The notes: generated by a model not told the origin, from the sequence alone. Counted from the first letter of the stretch, positions 7,786-17,285 are shown. The stretch is DNA of 64,000 nucleotides from Streptomyces spirodelae (GCF_017676385.1 NZ_JAFFZN010000024.1:1-64000); one strand, 5' to 3'. Program-made: numbers and translations.

Positions 7786-9159
7786 TCAGTCCACCGGGAC
7801 GGCCGTTCGGTGACCCAGCCCACGTGCAGCGACCAGTCCGCCGTGCTGCGGGTGCAGCGCCTTCCTGAAGGTCAGCAGCACCAGCAGCGCGAGGCCCGTA
7901 CCGGCCAGCGGAGTGAGGAAACCGGTACCAGCACCCGAGTGATCCGCGAGCTGGCCGGCCACCGTCGAGCCCGTCGCCTGCCCCAGCGCCACCGCGCCCG
8001 TCAGCCAGGTGAGCGCCTCCGTGCGGGCGCCCGCGGGGACCAGCGACTCGATCAGTGTGAAGCACGTGATCATGCACGGCGCCACACACAGTCCCGTCAG
8101 CATCCCCAGCGCGCCCAGCAGCATCGCCCACGGCCCCAATTGCGCTGCGAGTGCCATCAGGGCGGCCGCGGCCACCAGCGCCGGGTAGGCGGTCAGCAGC
8201 CGGGTCTGCGGCCCGCGCTTCCACCGGATGGCACCCACGGCGACGGCCGCCAGCATGTTGCCGCCGGCGAAGACGCCGTACAGCACGCCGTTGATGCCCG
8301 GCCGGCCGATCGACTCGGTGAACGCGGTGAGCGAGACCTGCATCCCGCCGAAGACCATCCCGATACCGAGCAACGCGGCAATCAGCACGCGGGCCCCAGG
8401 GACGGCCAACGCGGAAGCCGGCCGGTCCGCGCGCCCCTGAGCGGCCTCGTCGGCCCCGCACTTGCCGGCGCCCGCAGCCGCGCGGGCCACCGGGGGCTGG
8501 GTGCGGCGCTGGGCGGCGAAGACCAGCCCGCCCACCAGTGAGACGCCCGCCTCAGCGGCGAGACCCGCGGCGGGGTGCACGCCCGTGCACAGCGCTGTTG
8601 CGAGCACAGGGCCGACCACGAAGGTGAACTCGTCGGTCACCGACTCGAAGGCCGCCGCCGTGTTCATCAACGGTGTCCCCTGCAGGCGCGCCGCCCAGCG
8701 GGCCCGCACCATGGGGCTGATCTGCGGAGCGGTGGCACCGGCCGGCACGGCCGCGACGAACAGCGCCCACAGCGGCGCGTCCAGAAGAGCGGCGCCGATC
8801 AGCGCTCCGACGGTGAGGATGTGCAAGAACACCTGGGGGACGAGGACGGTCCCCTGTCCGAACCGGTCGGCGAGCCGGCCGCTCTGCGGCGCGATCAGGG
8901 CCATGGAGATGCCCGCCGTGGCGGAGACGGCGCCGGCCAGGCCGAACGATCCGGTGGTGTGCTCGACGAGCAGGACGATGCTGATGGTCAGCATCGCGTA
9001 GGGCTGGCGGGCCAGGAAGCCCGGCAGCAGGAAGGACCAGGCTCCCTCGGTGCGCAGCAGCTGTCCGTAACCGGGGCGCTCGGAGGAGCGCCGGGAGCGC
9101 CGGTCGCCGTGTGCCTCGTCGGTCTCTGCGTGGTTGTTCTCGGTGGCCGGGGATTCCAC
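7786..9159 (-). CDS. MFS transporter
   Basis: About 457 residues with twelve predicted membrane segments in two halves. The first half has the MFS A-like loop (APQSGRLADRFGQG) after helix 2. A central cytoplasmic loop (QRRTQPPVARAAAGAGKCG..., about 220-255) separates the halves. It resembles drug-efflux or sugar-efflux permeases of actinomycetes, but no motif gives a substrate. The start is uncertain: GTG at 9159 follows a weak AGAAAGG, while the frame stays open to 9264 through an Arg-rich leader that does not look coding. The stop lies just inside the promoter region of the FmdB-like gene downstream. Confidence 0.8.
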   Translation of the reverse strand: MESPATENNHAETDEAHGDRRSRRSSERPGYGQLLRTEGAWSFLLPGFLARQPYAMLTISIVLLVEHTTGSFGLAGAVSATAGISMALIAPQSGRLADRFGQGTVLVPQVFLHILTVGALIGAALLDAPLWALFVAAVPAGATAPQISPMVRARWAARLQGTPLMNTAAAFESVTDEFTFVVGPVLATALCTGVHPAAGLAAEAGVSLVGGLVFAAQRRTQPPVARAAAGAGKCGADEAAQGRADRPASALAVPGARVLIAALLGIGMVFGGMQVSLTAFTESIGRPGINGVLYGVFAGGNMLAAVAVGAIRWKRGPQTRLLTAYPALVAAAALMALAAQLGPWAMLLGALGMLTGLCVAPCMITCFTLIESLVPAGARTEALTWLTGAVALGQATGSTVAGQLADHSGAGTGFLTPLAGTGLALLVLLTFRKALHPQHGGLVAARGLGHRTAVPVD

Positions 9160-9352
9160 GGCCGGGCCTTTCTGCCGCCTGGTAGCGCGTTGTGGGTGAC
9201 GCGCCGAGAGCTGTCCTCTCGCGCAGGACCGGGGTAGATACCCGGTCCGGTGCAGGGTGGGCATTCCGGACCGTGGCCGCCGAGCGGTCGCGCCAGCTCT
9301 GCGTCAGGCAGAGTCGGGGTGAATCTTTACCGCCTTGAGGATAACGGTCAGA

Positions 9353-9375
9353 GGCAGTTTTTCGTAAAACCTGCC
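9353..9375 (-). terminator. hairpin downstream of the antiporter
   Basis: GGCAG/CTGCC arms flank a T5/A4 stretch around a 3-nt loop, giving about ten base pairs with one mismatch, 129 nt beyond the antiporter stop. This is one of the few AT-containing hairpins here. Otherwise 9160-9503 shows no gene. Confidence 0.4.
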
Positions 9376-9503
9376 ACAAGCCCGGCGTCGAACGCGGCAA
9401 GAACCTGCCGCCGAGCATGCTGAGACGCCGAGCACGCTGAGAACGCCGAGCAGGCGGCAGCAGTCGACGGTCGAGCCCACTCCTCCGCCGCCAGCCACCA
9501 CGG

Positions 9504-11012
9504 TCACTGCCGCATCGCGGTGCTCCCGGACGAGCCCAGCCAGCCGGCGAGCTTGCCGCCCCGGCTGACCGACAGCAGGCGCCGTTCGGCCGCGTCCCGC
9601 ACCTGGTCGGTCGTGACGACCAGCAGCTCGTCGCCGTGCCGCAGCACCGTCGAGGGCAGCGGGACGAAACTCGCGCCCTCGCGCACCACCAGGGTGACCG
9701 CGGCACCGGCCGGAAGACGCAGCTCGGTGATCTCGACGCCGTGCATCCGGGACGACGGCGGAATGGCCACGGACAGCAGGTGGCCGCGCAGCCGCTCCAA
9801 GGGCGCCGATTCGATGTCCAGATCCGCTGCCTCGTCCCTCTCGTCCAGCCGCAGTTTCCGCGCGAGCCAGGGAAGAGTGGGCCCCTGCAGCACGGTGAAG
9901 ACGACCACCAGCACGAAGACGATGTTGAAGATGCGCTGACTCCCCTTGACGTCGGCGACCATCGGGATGGTCGCCAGCACGATGGGCACGGCTCCCCGCA
10001 GCCCGGCCCAGGAGAGCAGCGCCTTGTCCTGCCAGGGCAGGCGGAACGGCTGGAGGCCCAGGAAGACCGACAGGGGGCGGGCGACCAGGGTGAGGGCCAG
10101 CCCGATCAGCACGGCGGGCCAGAAGTCCTTCCACAGGTCGTGCGGGGTCACCAGCAGGCCCAGCAGTACGAACAGGCCGATCTGCGCCATCCAGGCCACG
10201 CCGTCTGCGAAGCCCCGCACGGCGGGACGGTGCGGCAGTTTGCCGTTTCCGAGGATGAGCGCGGCGACGTAGACGGCCAGGAAGCCGGAGCCGTGAGCCA
10301 TCGCGCCTCCGGCGTAGGCCAGGAAGCACAGCGCCAGCACGGCGATGGGGTACAGCCCGGACGCGGGCAGTGCCACATGGCGCATGCCCAGCTCGCCGAG
10401 CTTGCCGACGACCAGCCCCACCACCAGTCCGATGGCGAGCTCGAGAAAGATCTGGCCGAGCAGGAAGTACCAGGTGTGGTGCTCCGTGCCGAGCGAGGAG
10501 AAGGTCACGACCAGCAGCACGACGGGTGCGTCGTTGAACCCGGACTCGGCTTCCAGCACACCGGTGAGCCGCTTGGGCAGCGGCACCCTGCGCAGCACGG
10601 AGAAGACCGCGGCGGCGTCCGTCGAGGAGACCACAGCGCCCATCAGGAGCGACGCCTGCCAGCCGAGTCCGATGAGGTAGTGCGCGGCCAGCGCGGTGAC
10701 CGTCACGCTGACGGCCACACCGAACGTCGACAGCACGGCAGCCGCCGGCACGGCAGGCCGGATGTCACGCCATTTCGTGCCGAGTCCGCCCTCGGCGAGG
10801 ATCACCACCAGGGCGGCGTATCCGAGGACTTGGGTCAGCTCGGCGTCGGAGAAGCCGAAACCGATGCCGTCCTGCCCTATGGCGATGCCTATTCCCAGGT
10901 AGACGAGCAGGCTGGGCAGCCCGCTGCGCGAGGAGAGACGGACCGCCACGACGGCGATGAGCAGGACGAGGGCGCTGAAGAGCAGGAGCTGGTTGAGGCT
11001 GTGGACGGTCAG
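9504..11012 (-). CDS. potassium/proton antiporter, CPA1/NhaP2-CvrA type
   Basis: Integral membrane exchanger expected to expel K+ (or Na+) for H+, with roles in ion and pH balance. It has 12-13 hydrophobic segments covering about residues 5-385 and family runs SSRSGLPSLLVYLGIGIAIGQDG, AEGGLGTKW, SSTDAAAVFSVLR and ESGFNDAPVVLLV (the conserved Asp-containing ion path). A soluble TrkA_C/RCK_C-like regulatory domain follows (about 420-500: LRLPAGAAVTLVVREGASFVPLP...LVVTTDQVRDAAERRLL). Homology begins at TVHSLNQLLL, so I chose the CTG at 11012 (502 residues), preceded by GAGAGGA; the frame is open to 11180. An array of 11-bp direct repeats lies upstream. Confidence 0.88.
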   Translation of the reverse strand: MTVHSLNQLLLFSALVLLIAVVAVRLSSRSGLPSLLVYLGIGIAIGQDGIGFGFSDAELTQVLGYAALVVILAEGGLGTKWRDIRPAVPAAAVLSTFGVAVSVTVTALAAHYLIGLGWQASLLMGAVVSSTDAAAVFSVLRRVPLPKRLTGVLEAESGFNDAPVVLLVVTFSSLGTEHHTWYFLLGQIFLELAIGLVVGLVVGKLGELGMRHVALPASGLYPIAVLALCFLAYAGGAMAHGSGFLAVYVAALILGNGKLPHRPAVRGFADGVAWMAQIGLFVLLGLLVTPHDLWKDFWPAVLIGLALTLVARPLSVFLGLQPFRLPWQDKALLSWAGLRGAVPIVLATIPMVADVKGSQRIFNIVFVLVVVFTVLQGPTLPWLARKLRLDERDEAADLDIESAPLERLRGHLLSVAIPPSSRMHGVEITELRLPAGAAVTLVVREGASFVPLPSTVLRHGDELLVVTTDQVRDAAERRLLSVSRGGKLAGWLGSSGSTAMRQ

Positions 11013-11129
11013 GGCACGGTCCTCTCTGGCCGGGGCTCTCTCCTTGAGTGCACGAGTCGGGTGCTCCGGTCGCCGGGAATCGGCGCCGGGGCGCGGTTTC
11101 TTGAGCGGGTGAGGCGTTGCGCGTGATGG

Positions 11130-11173
11130 TTCTGACGGCCTCCTGACGTTTTCCTGATGCGTTCTTAACGCGC
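11130..11173 (-). repeat. four 11-bp direct repeats, possible response-regulator site
   Basis: Reading the + strand, units at 11130, 11141, 11152 and 11163 carry TTCTGACG, TCCTGACG, TCCTGATG and TCTTAACG, exactly 11 bp apart. One helical turn between direct repeats is typical of OmpR/PhoB-family binding. The array sits 118 bp upstream of the antiporter start and 219 bp upstream of the penicillin acylase gene, so either could be the target. Confidence 0.45.
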
Positions 11174-11213
11174 CGGCCATGGCGGAGCGCGGCTCCCGGA
11201 CGGATGTCCGGCA

Positions 11214-11260
11214 GTGGCTAGTTCGTTTGGGTAGCTAACAATTTACCATTGCTTGAATAT
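11214..11260. promoter_or_regulatory. AT-rich island in a divergent promoter region
   Basis: A short stretch unusually rich in A/T for this genome between the antiporter and acylase genes. It includes GTAGCTAAC and a CAAT-N5-ATTG inverted repeat (11239-11251). Such islands normally mark promoters or operators; no clear -35/-10 pair was assigned. Confidence 0.3.
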
Positions 11261-11391
11261 GCCGCCGGGAGAATTCCCAGGGGGTGACTCGCTGTCCGGG
11301 CCCGTCGAGGGGCGGCCTATGGTTGCTCCGTACGGACCGAGCCCGTCCGGTCCTCTCAGCCAAGGTTCACCCTGCCCCTCGAAGGACAGCG

Positions 11392-14214
11392 ATGCCCGCC
11401 AAGAAGACCTCGCGACGCGCCCGCCTCATCGTGATCGTCGTCGTGCTGCTGCTCGTGGCAGGCATCGGCGGCGGCACGTACTGGGGCGTCAGCACCGTCC
11501 GGGACTCCTTCCCGCAGACCACTGGCACCCTCAAACTCAAAGGGCTGACCGCGCCGGTGAGCGTGCAGCGGGACAGCAGCGGCATCCCGCAGATCTACGC
11601 CGACAACTCCAAGGACCTCTTCCTGGCCCAGGGGTACGTCCAGGCACAGGACCGCTTCTGGGAGATGGACGTACGCCGCCACATGACCGCCGGACGTCTG
11701 TCGGAGATGTTCGGTGACGAACAGGTGCAGACCGACGCGTTCCTGCGCACCCTCGGGTGGCGCAGGGTGGCCCAGAAGGAGTACGAGCAACTCCCGGCCG
11801 AGACCAAGGACTTGCTCAAGTCCTACTCCGCGGGCGTCAACGCCTACCTCAAGGACCACAAGGGCTCGGCCATCTCGGTCGAGTACGCGGCCCTCGACTT
11901 GGCGGGCAAGGACTACCAGCCCGCCGACTGGAACCCCGTCGACTCGGTCGCCTGGCTCAAGGCGATGGCCTGGGACCTGCGCGGCAACATGTCGGACGAG
12001 ATCGACCGGGCGCTGATGACCAGCCGCCTGGACAAGGACCAGATCGAGGACCTGTACCCGAAGTACCCCTACGAGCGGAACAAGCCGATCGTCGACAAGG
12101 GCGCCGTCGACCCCGCCAGCAAGAAGTTCGACCCGAAGGCCGAGGGCGGCCAGGCCGGCACCGCCGACGGATCGGCCGGCACCGGCACCGGACAGCCGGG
12201 CGCAGGTGGTACTGAGCAGCCCGCTGCGGGCGCCGGGACGGGCGGGACGACCCCAGATGCCTCCGGAGCCGCGAACGGCGCTCAGAGGGCCGGTGGAGCG
12301 TCTCAGGGCGTCAGCACCCAGATGGGCACCGTCGCCAAGAAGCTCGACGAGATCCCGGGACTGCTCGGCCCGAACGGCAGCGGCATCGGATCCAACTCCT
12401 GGGTCGTCTCCGGTAAGTACACGACCACCGGCAAGCCGCTGCTGGCCAACGACCCGCACCTGGCGCCGCAACTGCCCTCCGTCTGGTATCAGATGGGCCT
12501 GCACTGCCGTTCGGTGGACAAGTCCTGCCCCTACGACGTCTCCGGCTTCACCTTCTCCGGCATGCCCGGTGTCGTCATCGGCCACAACCAGCACATCTCC
12601 TGGGGCATGACCAACCTCGGCGCCGATGTGACCGACCTCTACCTGGAGAAGGTCCGCGACGGGCACTACCTCTACGACGGCAAGGAAGTCCCGTACCGCA
12701 CCCGCGAGGAGACCATCAAGGTCGCCGGCGGCAAGGACCGCACCATCACCGTGCGTGAGACCAACAACGGGCCCATCGTCTCGGACCGCAACAAGGAACT
12801 GCGCAAGGTCGGCGACGACGCCCCCGTCGGCAACGCCGCTCCCGACCGCGGCGACGGCTACGCGGTCTCCCTGCGGTGGACCGCGCTGCAGCCCTCCAAG
12901 ACCGTGGACGCGCTCTTCAAGCTCAACCGGGCCACCGACTTCTCCGACTTCCGCGCAGCGGCCCGCGAGTTCGCCGTGCCCTCGCAGAACCTCATCTACG
13001 CCGACACCAAGGGCAACATCGGCTACCAGGCACCGGGCCGCATCCCGGTGCGCGGCAAGGGTGACGGGCGCTACCCGGCCCCCGGCTGGGACCCGGACTA
13101 CCGCTGGAAGGGCTACATCCCCCAGCGCGCCCTGCCCTGGGAGTACAACCCGAAGCGCGGCTACATCGTGACCGCCAACCAGGCCGTTGTCGACCGTGAG
13201 AAGTACCCCTACCTGCTCACCGACGACTGGGGCTACGGGGCGCGCAGTCAGCGGATCAACGACCTCATCCAGTCGAAGATCAAGGACGGCGGGAAGATCT
13301 CCATGGACGACATGGAGACGATGCAGATGGACAACAGCAGCGAGATCGCCAAGCTGCTGGTGCCCTATCTGCTGAAGATCGAGATCAACGACAAGTACGT
13401 ACGCAACGCACAGAAGCTGCTGGAGGGCTGGGACTACACCCAGGACTCCGACTCGGCTTCCGCTGCCTACTTCAACGCCGTCTGGCGCAACCTCCTCAAG
13501 CTCGCCTTCGGCGACAAGCTCCCCAAGGAACTGCGGGTCAAGGGCGACTGTCTGTACGTCGTACCTTCCGACGACTCCGGCCCGGTCGACGATCTGGACG
13601 GCAACCAGCGACTGGTGCGCGAGTGCGGGCAGCGCTCGGCCGACGACGCCCAGCCCGACGGTGGCGACCGCTGGTTCGAGGTGGTGCGCAAGCTGCTCAA
13701 GCAGCCCGACAGCCAGTGGTGGAAGACGCGCGACACCTCGACCCACAAGGGCGACAAGAACCGCGACGAACTGCTGGCACACGCCATGAAGGACGCCCGC
13801 TGGGAGCTCACCTCCAAGCTCGGCAAGGACATCAACACCTGGAGCTGGGGCAGGCTGCACCGGCTGATGCTCAAGAACCAGACCATCGGCACCGACGGTC
13901 CCGGCTTCATGCAGTGGCTCCTCAACCGCGGCCCCTGGGACCTGGGCGGAGGCGAGGCGGCCGTCAACGCCACCGGCTGGAACGCGGCGGGCGGATACGA
14001 CGTCACCTGGGTGCCTTCGATGCGGATGGTCGTCGACCTGGATGACCTGGACAACTCCCGGTGGATCAACCTCACCGGTGCCTCAGGACACGCCTACAAC
14101 GCGCACTACACCGACCAGACGGACAAGTGGGCAAAGGGCGAGTTCCTCAAGTGGCCCTTCAGCGAGAAGGCAGTCAAGAAGGCGACCGAGGACGAGATGG
14201 CCCTCACACCGTGA
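11392..14214 (+). CDS. penicillin acylase family protein (Ntn hydrolase)
   Basis: 940 residues, preceded by GAAGGA at 11381. An N-terminal membrane anchor (RLIVIVVVLLLVAGIGGGTYWGV, about 10-32) should place the enzyme outside the membrane. The alpha-chain part has VSVQRDSSGIPQIYA and QGYVQAQDRFWEMD. A Gly/Ala/Thr-rich spacer (about 260-310) precedes the beta chain, which would begin at the autocatalytic Ser near residue 334 in GIGSNSWVV. Asn in DPHL-containing and NLIYADTKGNIGYQAPG regions also match the family. Members hydrolyse amide bonds in penicillins, cephalosporins or acyl-homoserine lactones; the substrate here is not evident. A strong hairpin follows. Confidence 0.92.
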   Translation: MPAKKTSRRARLIVIVVVLLLVAGIGGGTYWGVSTVRDSFPQTTGTLKLKGLTAPVSVQRDSSGIPQIYADNSKDLFLAQGYVQAQDRFWEMDVRRHMTAGRLSEMFGDEQVQTDAFLRTLGWRRVAQKEYEQLPAETKDLLKSYSAGVNAYLKDHKGSAISVEYAALDLAGKDYQPADWNPVDSVAWLKAMAWDLRGNMSDEIDRALMTSRLDKDQIEDLYPKYPYERNKPIVDKGAVDPASKKFDPKAEGGQAGTADGSAGTGTGQPGAGGTEQPAAGAGTGGTTPDASGAANGAQRAGGASQGVSTQMGTVAKKLDEIPGLLGPNGSGIGSNSWVVSGKYTTTGKPLLANDPHLAPQLPSVWYQMGLHCRSVDKSCPYDVSGFTFSGMPGVVIGHNQHISWGMTNLGADVTDLYLEKVRDGHYLYDGKEVPYRTREETIKVAGGKDRTITVRETNNGPIVSDRNKELRKVGDDAPVGNAAPDRGDGYAVSLRWTALQPSKTVDALFKLNRATDFSDFRAAAREFAVPSQNLIYADTKGNIGYQAPGRIPVRGKGDGRYPAPGWDPDYRWKGYIPQRALPWEYNPKRGYIVTANQAVVDREKYPYLLTDDWGYGARSQRINDLIQSKIKDGGKISMDDMETMQMDNSSEIAKLLVPYLLKIEINDKYVRNAQKLLEGWDYTQDSDSASAAYFNAVWRNLLKLAFGDKLPKELRVKGDCLYVVPSDDSGPVDDLDGNQRLVRECGQRSADDAQPDGGDRWFEVVRKLLKQPDSQWWKTRDTSTHKGDKNRDELLAHAMKDARWELTSKLGKDINTWSWGRLHRLMLKNQTIGTDGPGFMQWLLNRGPWDLGGGEAAVNATGWNAAGGYDVTWVPSMRMVVDLDDLDNSRWINLTGASGHAYNAHYTDQTDKWAKGEFLKWPFSEKAVKKATEDEMALTP

Positions 14215-14251
14215 CCAGCCGTAGGCTCCCCACGCTCACGGTCTGACAGCC

Positions 14252-14287
14252 CGGCCCGGGGCGCCGCCCGTACGGCGTCCCGGGCCG
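14252..14287. terminator. bidirectional terminator between convergent genes
   Basis: CGGCCCGGG at 14252-14260 pairs with its complement at 14279-14287, and the inner GCGCCG/CGGCGT extends the stem to 15 bp around a 6-nt loop. It lies between the convergent acylase (ends 14214) and cyclo-ligase (ends 14319) genes. Confidence 0.7.
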
Positions 14288-14318
14288 ACTGATGTCCCGG
14301 TGCGCCCCGGGAGGCTGT

Positions 14319-14933
14319 TCAGCCTTCGGTGACTTCGAGGCGGTGCACTCCGCCCGGCGTCACAGCCGTCGCCACCCGGCGGTCGTGCTCCTCGCCCTCG
14401 AGACGGTCGACCACTTCGCCGTCGTACAGCAGCACCGCACAGAAAGGCCGCACCCTGTGGGCCGCCAGCCGGGCGAGCACCCGGTCGTAACAGCCGGCGC
14501 CCCGGCCCAGCCGCAGTCCGCCCCGGTCCACGGCCAGCCCTGGCAGCAGCACCACATCGGCCTCGGCGACCGTCTCAGGGCCGAGCCGCGTCCCGGACGG
14601 CTCCAGCAGCCCCCGCCCCGCCTCCACGAGCGCCTCGGGGCCCTCGTAGTCCGCCCAGTCGAGGTCGTTGTCCTTCTGCAGCACCGGCAGCAGCACCCGT
14701 ACGCCCCGGCTGCGCAACGCCTCCAGCAGCGGCCCGGTGCCCGGCTCACTGCCGACCGACACGTATCCGGCAACCGTACGGGCGCCTGCCATCTCCGGCA
14801 GGTCCAGCACATGCCGTGCCAGGGAGCGGGCTGCCGCCTGGAGGTCGTCCGCTGTCAACGTCCTCCTCACCGCGAGGACAGCGCGGCGCAACTCACGCTT
14901 ACTACGGTTGCCGACGGCCTCCGGCTCGCCCAT
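14319..14933 (-). CDS. 5-formyltetrahydrofolate cyclo-ligase
   Basis: ATP-dependent conversion of 5-formyl-THF to 5,10-methenyl-THF, returning stored folate to one-carbon metabolism. 204 residues with the family pattern: SKRELRRAVLAVRR near the N-terminus, VAGYVSVGSEPGTGPLLEALRSRGVRVLLPV, and the C-terminal VLLPGLAVDRGGLRLGRGAGCYDR substrate/ATP motif. The ATG at 14933 follows AAAGGGG; a TTG at 14978 would add fifteen residues. The gene is divergent from galU, a neighbour arrangement common in streptomycetes. Length and motifs are complete. Confidence 0.9.
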   Translation of the reverse strand: MGEPEAVGNRSKRELRRAVLAVRRTLTADDLQAAARSLARHVLDLPEMAGARTVAGYVSVGSEPGTGPLLEALRSRGVRVLLPVLQKDNDLDWADYEGPEALVEAGRGLLEPSGTRLGPETVAEADVVLLPGLAVDRGGLRLGRGAGCYDRVLARLAAHRVRPFCAVLLYDGEVVDRLEGEEHDRRVATAVTPGGVHRLEVTEG

Positions 14934-15028
14934 GGAACGCCCAGCCCCTTTCCGCGCCGTAAAACGCAACAAACCCAACAGACGCGATAAACGTCGTGGA
15001 CGCTTATCTTCCTCACAAAGTCAGCGGT

Positions 15029-15042
15029 TATGGTGCGGGACA
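15029..15042 (+). promoter_or_regulatory. -10 box of galU, leaderless start
   Basis: TATGGT (15029-15034) is a TAnnnT box 7 nt before the galU ATG, and no ribosome-binding site is present. The expected transcription start coincides with the start codon. No convincing -35 was found. Confidence 0.45.
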
Positions 15043-15944
15043 TGACTTCTCCCCGCGCACGGATCACCAAGGCAGTCATCCCCGCCGCCGGCCTGGGCAC
15101 GCGTTTTCTGCCTGCGACCAAGGCCACACCCAAGGAGATGCTCCCGGTCGTCGACAAGCCCGCCATCCAGTATGTGGTCGAAGAAGCCGTGACAGCCGGG
15201 CTCTCGGACGTTCTGATGGTCACCGGCCGCAACAAGCGTCCGCTGGAGGACCACTTCGACCGCAACTACGAGCTGGAACAGGTACTGCGCGACAAGGGTG
15301 ACGACGGAAAGCTGGCCCGGGTGCAGGAGTCCAGCGACCTGGCCACCATGCACTACGTCAGGCAGGGCGACCCGCGCGGCCTGGGACACGCCATCCTGTG
15401 CGCAGCCCCGCACGTGGGGGACCAGCCCTTCGCCGTGCTCCTCGGCGACGACCTGATCGACCCGCGTGACCCGCTGCTGTCCCGCATGATCGAGGTCCAG
15501 GAGGAGCGCGGCGGCAGCGTCATCGCGCTGCTGGAGGTCGACCCCGGAAGCATCCACCTGTACGGCGCGGCGGCAGCGTCCCCGACCTCCGACGGCGACG
15601 TGGTCCGGGTCTCCGACCTGGTGGAGAAGCCGTCGGCGGGGGAGGCACCCAGCAATCTGGCCATCATCGGCCGTTACGTGCTCGACCCGGCGGTCTTCGA
15701 GGTCCTCAGCAAGACCGAGCCGGGCAGGGGCGGCGAAATCCAGCTCACGGACGCCCTGCAGGCCCTCTCCGCAGACGAGTCCCTGGGCGGCCCGGTGCAC
15801 GGTGTCGTCTTCAGCGGTCGGCGCTACGACACCGGAGACCGGGCAGACTACCTGCGTGCCATTGTCCGGCTCGCGTGCGAACGTGAGGACCTGGGCCCGG
15901 AGTTCCGGGACTGGCTGCGCGGTTACGTCACCGAGGAGATGTAA
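15042..15944 (+). CDS. galU: UTP-glucose-1-phosphate uridylyltransferase
   Basis: Makes UDP-glucose from UTP and glucose-1-phosphate, supplying glycans, trehalose and cell-wall sugars. 300 residues with the nucleotidyltransferase signature KAVIPAAGLGTRFLPATKATPKEMLPVVDKP-type N-terminus, IQYVVEEA, LGDDLIDP (metal-binding Asp region), VEKP and IQLTDALQAL. Homologues begin ITKAVIPAAG, so the ATG at 15042 was preferred over 15030. The glp gene follows after 3 nt, so they are co-transcribed. Linking UDP-glucose synthesis to the division gene glp is a conserved actinobacterial arrangement. Confidence 0.95.
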   Translation: MTSPRARITKAVIPAAGLGTRFLPATKATPKEMLPVVDKPAIQYVVEEAVTAGLSDVLMVTGRNKRPLEDHFDRNYELEQVLRDKGDDGKLARVQESSDLATMHYVRQGDPRGLGHAILCAAPHVGDQPFAVLLGDDLIDPRDPLLSRMIEVQEERGGSVIALLEVDPGSIHLYGAAAASPTSDGDVVRVSDLVEKPSAGEAPSNLAIIGRYVLDPAVFEVLSKTEPGRGGEIQLTDALQALSADESLGGPVHGVVFSGRRYDTGDRADYLRAIVRLACEREDLGPEFRDWLRGYVTEEM

Positions 15945-15947
15945 GTC

Positions 15948-17285
15948 TTGAGCAAGACCTGGTCCGTCGATGAGCACCTGGAGGACATCCTCCGCAGCAT
16001 CCGCCCGCTGGACCCCATCGAGCTGAACCTGCTCGACGCACAGGGCTGCACCCTGGTCGACGATGTCATCGTCCCCGCCGCCCTCCCGCCGTTCGACAAC
16101 AGCTCCATGGACGGCTACGCCGTACGCACGGCGGATGTCGAGGGAGCCAGCGAGGAATTCCCAGCGGTGCTCAGCGTCATCGGGGACATCGCGGCGGGCA
16201 GCTCCGGGCTGCCCACCGTGGCGTCCGGCGAGGCGGCGCGCATCATGACAGGTGCGCCGCTCCCGCCCGGGGCCGAAGCCGTCGTCCCGGTCGAGTGGAC
16301 CGACGGCGGCACTGGCGGCGGCCCGGCGGACGCCATGCCCGCGCACAGCGCCGCACCACAGGGCGCGACAGGCCAGGTGCGCGTGCACCGTCCGGTCCAG
16401 GCCCGCCAGCACGTACGGGCCAAGGGCAGCGATGTGAAAGCGGGCACTGTCGCACTCAATGCGGGCACCGTCCTCGGCCCCGCACAGGTGGGTCTGCTGG
16501 CGGCCATCGGGCGGGGCACGGTCACCGTCCGCCCGCGCCCCCGTGTGGTCGTCCTCTCCACCGGGAGCGAACTGGTCACGCCAGGAGAGCCGTTGGGCCC
16601 CGGGCAGATCCACGACGCCAACAGCTTCGTGCTGACCGCCGCGGCGCGCGCGGCCGGAGCCATCCCGTACCGGGTCGGAGCGGTGACCGACGACGCGGAC
16701 TCGCTGCGCGCCACCATCGAGGACCAGCTGATCCGCGCCGATCTGGTCGTCACCAGCGGCGGGGTGAGTGTCGGCGCCTATGACGTCGTCAAGGAGGCAC
16801 TCTCCCGGGTGGACACCTTCCGGGGCAGCGATGAGGAGGACCGCGCGGATGCCGTCGGCGACGTGGTGGAGTTCCGCAGACTGGCGATGCAGCCGGGCAA
16901 GCCCCAGGGCTTCGGCTTGATCGGGCCGGACCGCACTCCCATCCTCACCCTCCCGGGCAACCCGGTGAGCGCCTATGTCTCCTTCGAACTGTTCGTCCGT
17001 CCGGCACTGCGCACCCTGATGGGCCAAGAGCCCGTCCGGCGCCGGACCGTACGCGCCCGCCTGACCGGTGACTCCGGGCTGACCTCGCCGGAGGGCAAGC
17101 GGCAGTTCCTGCGGGGCGACTACAGCCCGCCCGGCGAGGAGGATCTGGGGACTGTCCGCGCGGTCGGAGGCGCGAGCTCCCACCTGATCGCAGCCCTCGC
17201 ACAGGCCAACGCTCTGATCGACATCCCCGAGAAGACCGGCCGGCTGGCCCCCGGGGACGAAGTGACCGTCGTCCCTCTGGACTGA
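15948..17285 (+). CDS. glp: gephyrin-like protein Glp (MoeA-type molybdotransferase)
   Basis: 445 residues with all MoeA/gephyrin-E domains: PPFDNSSMDGYAVR (about 45-58), AARIMTGAPLPPGAEAVVPVE, STGSEL, TSGGVSVGAYDVVKEAL (molybdopterin site, about 270-285) and LPGNPVSAYVSFELFVRP. MoeA inserts molybdate into adenylated molybdopterin. In Corynebacterium the copy next to galU, called Glp, binds FtsZ and the membrane receptor GlpR; the same neighbours here (galU before, rimJ and sepX after) suggest this is Glp. A Gly/Ala-rich insertion interrupts the domain at about residues 115-140. It starts at TTG, 3 nt after galU, with GGAG upstream. Confidence 0.88.
   Translation: MSKTWSVDEHLEDILRSIRPLDPIELNLLDAQGCTLVDDVIVPAALPPFDNSSMDGYAVRTADVEGASEEFPAVLSVIGDIAAGSSGLPTVASGEAARIMTGAPLPPGAEAVVPVEWTDGGTGGGPADAMPAHSAAPQGATGQVRVHRPVQARQHVRAKGSDVKAGTVALNAGTVLGPAQVGLLAAIGRGTVTVRPRPRVVVLSTGSELVTPGEPLGPGQIHDANSFVLTAAARAAGAIPYRVGAVTDDADSLRATIEDQLIRADLVVTSGGVSVGAYDVVKEALSRVDTFRGSDEEDRADAVGDVVEFRRLAMQPGKPQGFGLIGPDRTPILTLPGNPVSAYVSFELFVRPALRTLMGQEPVRRRTVRARLTGDSGLTSPEGKRQFLRGDYSPPGEEDLGTVRAVGGASSHLIAALAQANALIDIPEKTGRLAPGDEVTVVPLD

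Noticed and set aside
11356..13860. An 834-residue open frame antisense to the penicillin acylase gene
   Set aside because: Composition is Val/Gly/Leu repeats without motifs; the plus strand holds a complete recognised enzyme.
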